Below the pieces are notes generated by a model, which was not told the origin of the DNA, made no database searches, and was given only the letters and a program-made list of their open reading frames with translations. A DNA stretch of 64,000 bases from Terriglobales bacterium (GTDB lineage Bacteria; Acidobacteriota; Terriglobia; Terriglobales; Acidobacteriaceae). The position numbers and the translations under genes were made by a program. This document shows, in pieces, positions 61,924 through 64,000 of the stretch. Numbering within the stretch: position 1 is the first letter of the stretch; each line of letters opens with the position of its first letter. The stretch spans positions 53,368 to 117,367 of the forward strand of contig DASPRM010000012.1 in the NCBI GenBank assembly GCA_035624455.1, given 5' to 3'.

Positions 61924-63159
61924 TCAAGAATCATTATGGCCGACGGCCTGCTCCGCCCAGCGAACGGCAGCAAGGTACATTTTTGCCAGCTCGGCCTCGC
62001 TGATGCGATAGCCAGAGGCAAGCCGTAGGCATTCCTGCCATGAACCCGACGCGTACAGCGAGCTGATTTCCAGGGCATCAGCAATATCGTTACTTCCTTC
62101 CAGTAATGCTTCCCGGATATTCTCCGACAAAGGTAGTTCAGCGACCAGCACGGCTCTTGGCACTCCCAAAATTGCGTCGATCCGCGACAGCAAAGCGGCA
62201 AGAAACATGTCGTTCGCATTTACCTTCACCGCCTGATGCATCAGTTCGCAGAAGCGAGCGTGCACCAAAGCCGAGACCACCAGATCAGAAGGAACATCGG
62301 TCGCCGCTTCCATCAACACCGCCACGCTGGCCCAGTTGCGAAAGGTGTGCTCCCCGATGAGCATAAGCGCGTGGCGGATCGAGGTGATCTCGAACGCGAA
62401 TCCGTGAGCGGCGGAGTTCAGAAAGCGCAGCAGGCGGTAGTAGAGAGATGCGTCGGACTTGATGATGTTTTCCATCATCGCCACATCGAACCCTGGCTCG
62501 TGCAGGGCGCTCAGCAGGCGAATCGCATTCAGCCGTCCGGTAGGGATTTCGCTTCGCGCCAGGATGTGCGGCTTAGCGAAGTAGTAGCCCTGGAAGAGCC
62601 TGTAGCCCATTTCGACTGCAGATTCGAATTCCTCGCGCGTCTCGACCTTCTCCGCGACCATGATGGCGGGAGGCGAGAACGTACGGGCGAGATGGGCGCG
62701 ATCCTCCTCAGCATGCATACGAAAATCGATCTTGATGTAGTCCGCCAGCTCAATCAGGGGCTCAAGTTCAGGCCGGGGCACGAAATCATCCAGCGCCAGC
62801 GGGTAGCCCGATTGCTTCAGGGAACGGCAAGCCGTCAACACATTGGCCTCCGGAAGCACGTTCTCAAGAATTTCCAGCACCGTACTTTCAGGCGGCAGCA
62901 GTGAAAACAAACCCTCGATCAGCCCGTGCTGGGTGCAGTTAATGAACGCCTTATGACCGTGGCAGAGCACGTCCAGACCGAATAAGAACGAGCTGTCGAG
63001 TATGTGCTGAGTGCCGGTTTTTGCGTCGAAGGAGAAGCGATTTTCCCATCCGTTGCGCGACAACAACTCGTAACCAAAAACCTGCCGGTTGCGCTCGAAG
63101 ATCGCCTGGCGCGCAATGAAGCGCATGGGCATCGCGCTATTGGCGTTCGGATGAGTCAT
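61924..63159 (-). CDS. EAL-HDOD signalling protein, YuxH-like
   Basis: A 411-residue two-domain protein. The N-terminal EAL-like domain (about 15-200) keeps YELLSRNG (ELL in place of EAL), a metal-ligand type FINCTQHG, LEILENV, LALDDF, IKIDF, MVAEKVET and LFQGYYFAKP. The loop-6 DFGTGYSS segment is replaced by DDFVPRPELE, so phosphodiesterase activity is doubtful. The C-terminal HDOD domain (about 205-400) has LLRFLNSAAHGF and the helical bundle typical of the family. Such proteins transmit signals in c-di-GMP networks. ATG 63159 overlaps the PilZ gene by 23 bases; a second in-frame start is at 63132. Confidence 0.9.
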   Translation of the reverse strand: MTHPNANSAMPMRFIARQAIFERNRQVFGYELLSRNGWENRFSFDAKTGTQHILDSSFLFGLDVLCHGHKAFINCTQHGLIEGLFSLLPPESTVLEILENVLPEANVLTACRSLKQSGYPLALDDFVPRPELEPLIELADYIKIDFRMHAEEDRAHLARTFSPPAIMVAEKVETREEFESAVEMGYRLFQGYYFAKPHILARSEIPTGRLNAIRLLSALHEPGFDVAMMENIIKSDASLYYRLLRFLNSAAHGFAFEITSIRHALMLIGEHTFRNWASVAVLMEAATDVPSDLVVSALVHARFCELMHQAVKVNANDMFLAALLSRIDAILGVPRAVLVAELPLSENIREALLEGSNDIADALEISSLYASGSWQECLRLASGYRISEAELAKMYLAAVRWAEQAVGHNDS

Positions 63160-63961
63160 GGCAGGTAACGACTGAATCCGGCCGGGCAGCTGACTGTGCC
63201 GCAAGATCCAGCAGGAGCAGAGCCAGCTGAGAGATGCAATGCTGCAGCGCTGGCACTTCTTCGCTGCTCGGGCTGATGCGTGAGGCTTTTAAATCGTTCA
63301 GCAGCTCACGTCCGTTCTGAATCATGATGCGAGTTCGGTAGCGCGCCAGCGGAGTCGAGAGATCGACGGACTTCCCTGCTGCGGCGGCATCAGTCGATTG
63401 GCGCAGCCAAAGCGAGAGTTGACTGAGTTGCGCCACAAGCTCCAACAGCGACCGCGACAATCCGGCGTCAACGAAACTACCAGCAAGACCGGCTCCCAGC
63501 CGTCGCAAATCAGAAACCGCCTTCTCCAGACCTGCGGGCAGGTCGGAGGGAACGGGCGCAGACCGGCGAACTGCTGAAAAATCTTCCGCCGCGAAGCTAT
63601 GAACTATGCCCGGGGCCGACTCTGCCATGGCGATGGCGCTGTAGGTATCGCGATAGCCTGCGGGGAAAATGTTTCCCCACGAGATGCGTGAATTTTCGGA
63701 AGCGCGCAGGCCAATGTGGCCTTCGCGATAGGTGCCGGCTTCGCCAACCCACTGCACGCGATATCGGGCGCGCTGTTGCTGGTATTGCACCCCGATCAAG
63801 TCTCCTTTCTTCGGTTCCACCGTCAATCCAGCGGCATGCATCCCCGAGGGGCTGACGTCCACCGTATCTACCTGGGTGTTGAACGGCCTGCCGTTCACAT
63901 CGGTGCCGAACAAACGCACTGGTGCGACCATGCGTACACGTGGCTCTTGGCGACGGGCCAT
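63137..63961 (-). CDS. PilZ-domain protein
   Basis: A 274-residue protein. The N-terminal PilZ domain (about 1-110) has the c-di-GMP motifs RRQEPRVRM (an RxxxR type) and VDVSPSGMH (DxSxxG type). A linker and a helical C-terminal half (about 135-265) with LEKAVSDLRRLGAGLAG and LLNDLKASRISPSSEEVPALQH follow. The PilZ motifs suggest it binds cyclic di-GMP. The C-terminal helices have no named domain. It overlaps the downstream EAL-HDOD gene and is probably the first gene of that pair, upstream of which the last family A repeat begins. Confidence 0.88.
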   Translation of the reverse strand: MARRQEPRVRMVAPVRLFGTDVNGRPFNTQVDTVDVSPSGMHAAGLTVEPKKGDLIGVQYQQQRARYRVQWVGEAGTYREGHIGLRASENSRISWGNIFPAGYRDTYSAIAMAESAPGIVHSFAAEDFSAVRRSAPVPSDLPAGLEKAVSDLRRLGAGLAGSFVDAGLSRSLLELVAQLSQLSLWLRQSTDAAAAGKSVDLSTPLARYRTRIMIQNGRELLNDLKASRISPSSEEVPALQHCISQLALLLLDLAAQSAARPDSVVTCHDSSERQ

Positions 63962-63986
63962 GTTCGTTCACCAGGATTAGAAGCTT

Positions 63987-64000
63987 TCTCATAAACCGGT
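63987..64000 (+). repeat. Family A palindromic repeat, copy 4, cut by the window end
   Basis: TCTCATAAACCGGT matches the first 14 bases of copy 1 (TCTCATAAATCGGT) with one change, and the seven bases before it (AGAAGCT) also match. It is the beginning of a fourth unit whose remaining 95 or so bases lie beyond the window. Its position, just upstream of the PilZ gene, is intergenic like the other copies. Confidence 0.7.

Overview
The window looks like chromosomal DNA of a GC-rich soil bacterium, most likely an acidobacterium (Terriglobia/Koribacter-like). This rests on overall gene flavour (MacB/FtsX permeases without a neighbouring ATPase, TonB-family and TPR proteins, DUF4136/DUF4397 secreted proteins, an HpnI-type glycosyltransferase, L21 with a basic tail, dispersed palindromic repeats), not on any database search. 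It is mostly core chromosome. No phage, insertion sequence or CRISPR array was recognised.

Layout. 1-4.3 kb: the 3' end of a LolA-like gene and a FtsX-type permease, a DUF4136 gene broken by a frameshift at its signal peptide, a YfiT/DinB protein, a DUF4397 lipoprotein and a small cytochrome c. 4.6-6.6 kb: hemA and a TPR membrane protein. 6.8-11.1 kb: an RND multidrug pump and its adaptor. 11.2-17.1 kb: HAD phosphatase, orphan sigma-54 response regulator, lepA, rpmE and an Old Yellow Enzyme homologue. 17.6-19.3 kb: an NmrA-like gene and the RNase P RNA gene, which has an enlarged arm. 19.6-23.8 kb: two tandem FtsX permeases, an HpnI-like glycosyltransferase, tRNA-Gly and tRNA-Cys. 24-31.5 kb: small secreted proteins, a TonB-like protein, YbjQ, a 45-residue membrane microprotein coupled to miaA, a GH3 hydrolase with a coupled lipoprotein, and a zinc-ribbon membrane protein.

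31.5-36.2 kb (minus strand): a five-gene operon reading RsbRD_N-like sensor, acyl-CoA hydrolase/transferase, 2[4Fe-4S] ferredoxin, 2-oxoacid:ferredoxin oxidoreductase alpha, and a fused beta-gamma subunit. It would turn 2-oxoacids into acyl-CoA and reduced ferredoxin. 36.4-41 kb: DinB protein, ATP-dependent DNA ligase, rpmA/rplU with a clear promoter, and an NTF2-like secreted protein.

41.2-46.9 kb: a transmembrane Ser/Thr kinase with three PEGA repeats, then XRE regulator, NfeD-like protein, flotillin and PspA/IM30. The XRE gene starts just after a near-perfect 20-bp palindrome lying on its own promoter, which suggests an autoregulated membrane-stress operon. This is the best candidate for a little-described system here. 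46.9-55.4 kb: dgt, a DUF2306 membrane protein, Fur-box-controlled feoAB, a large secreted TPR protein and purH. 55.6-61 kb: a charged unknown protein and an XRE regulator, then a seven-gene minus-strand cluster (two Cys-containing unknowns, ferritin-like, SRPBCC, YjdF-like, GNAT, dienelactone hydrolase). 61-64 kb: a secreted OB-like protein whose ribosome binding site lies in a hairpin, and an overlapping EAL-HDOD/PilZ pair pointing to c-di-GMP signalling.

Two families of dispersed intergenic repeats run through the window. Family A is about 110 bp, has TCTCATAA...TTATGAGA ends and occurs four times, the last copy cut by the window end. Family B is built on a GTCATC(C/T)TGAG core.
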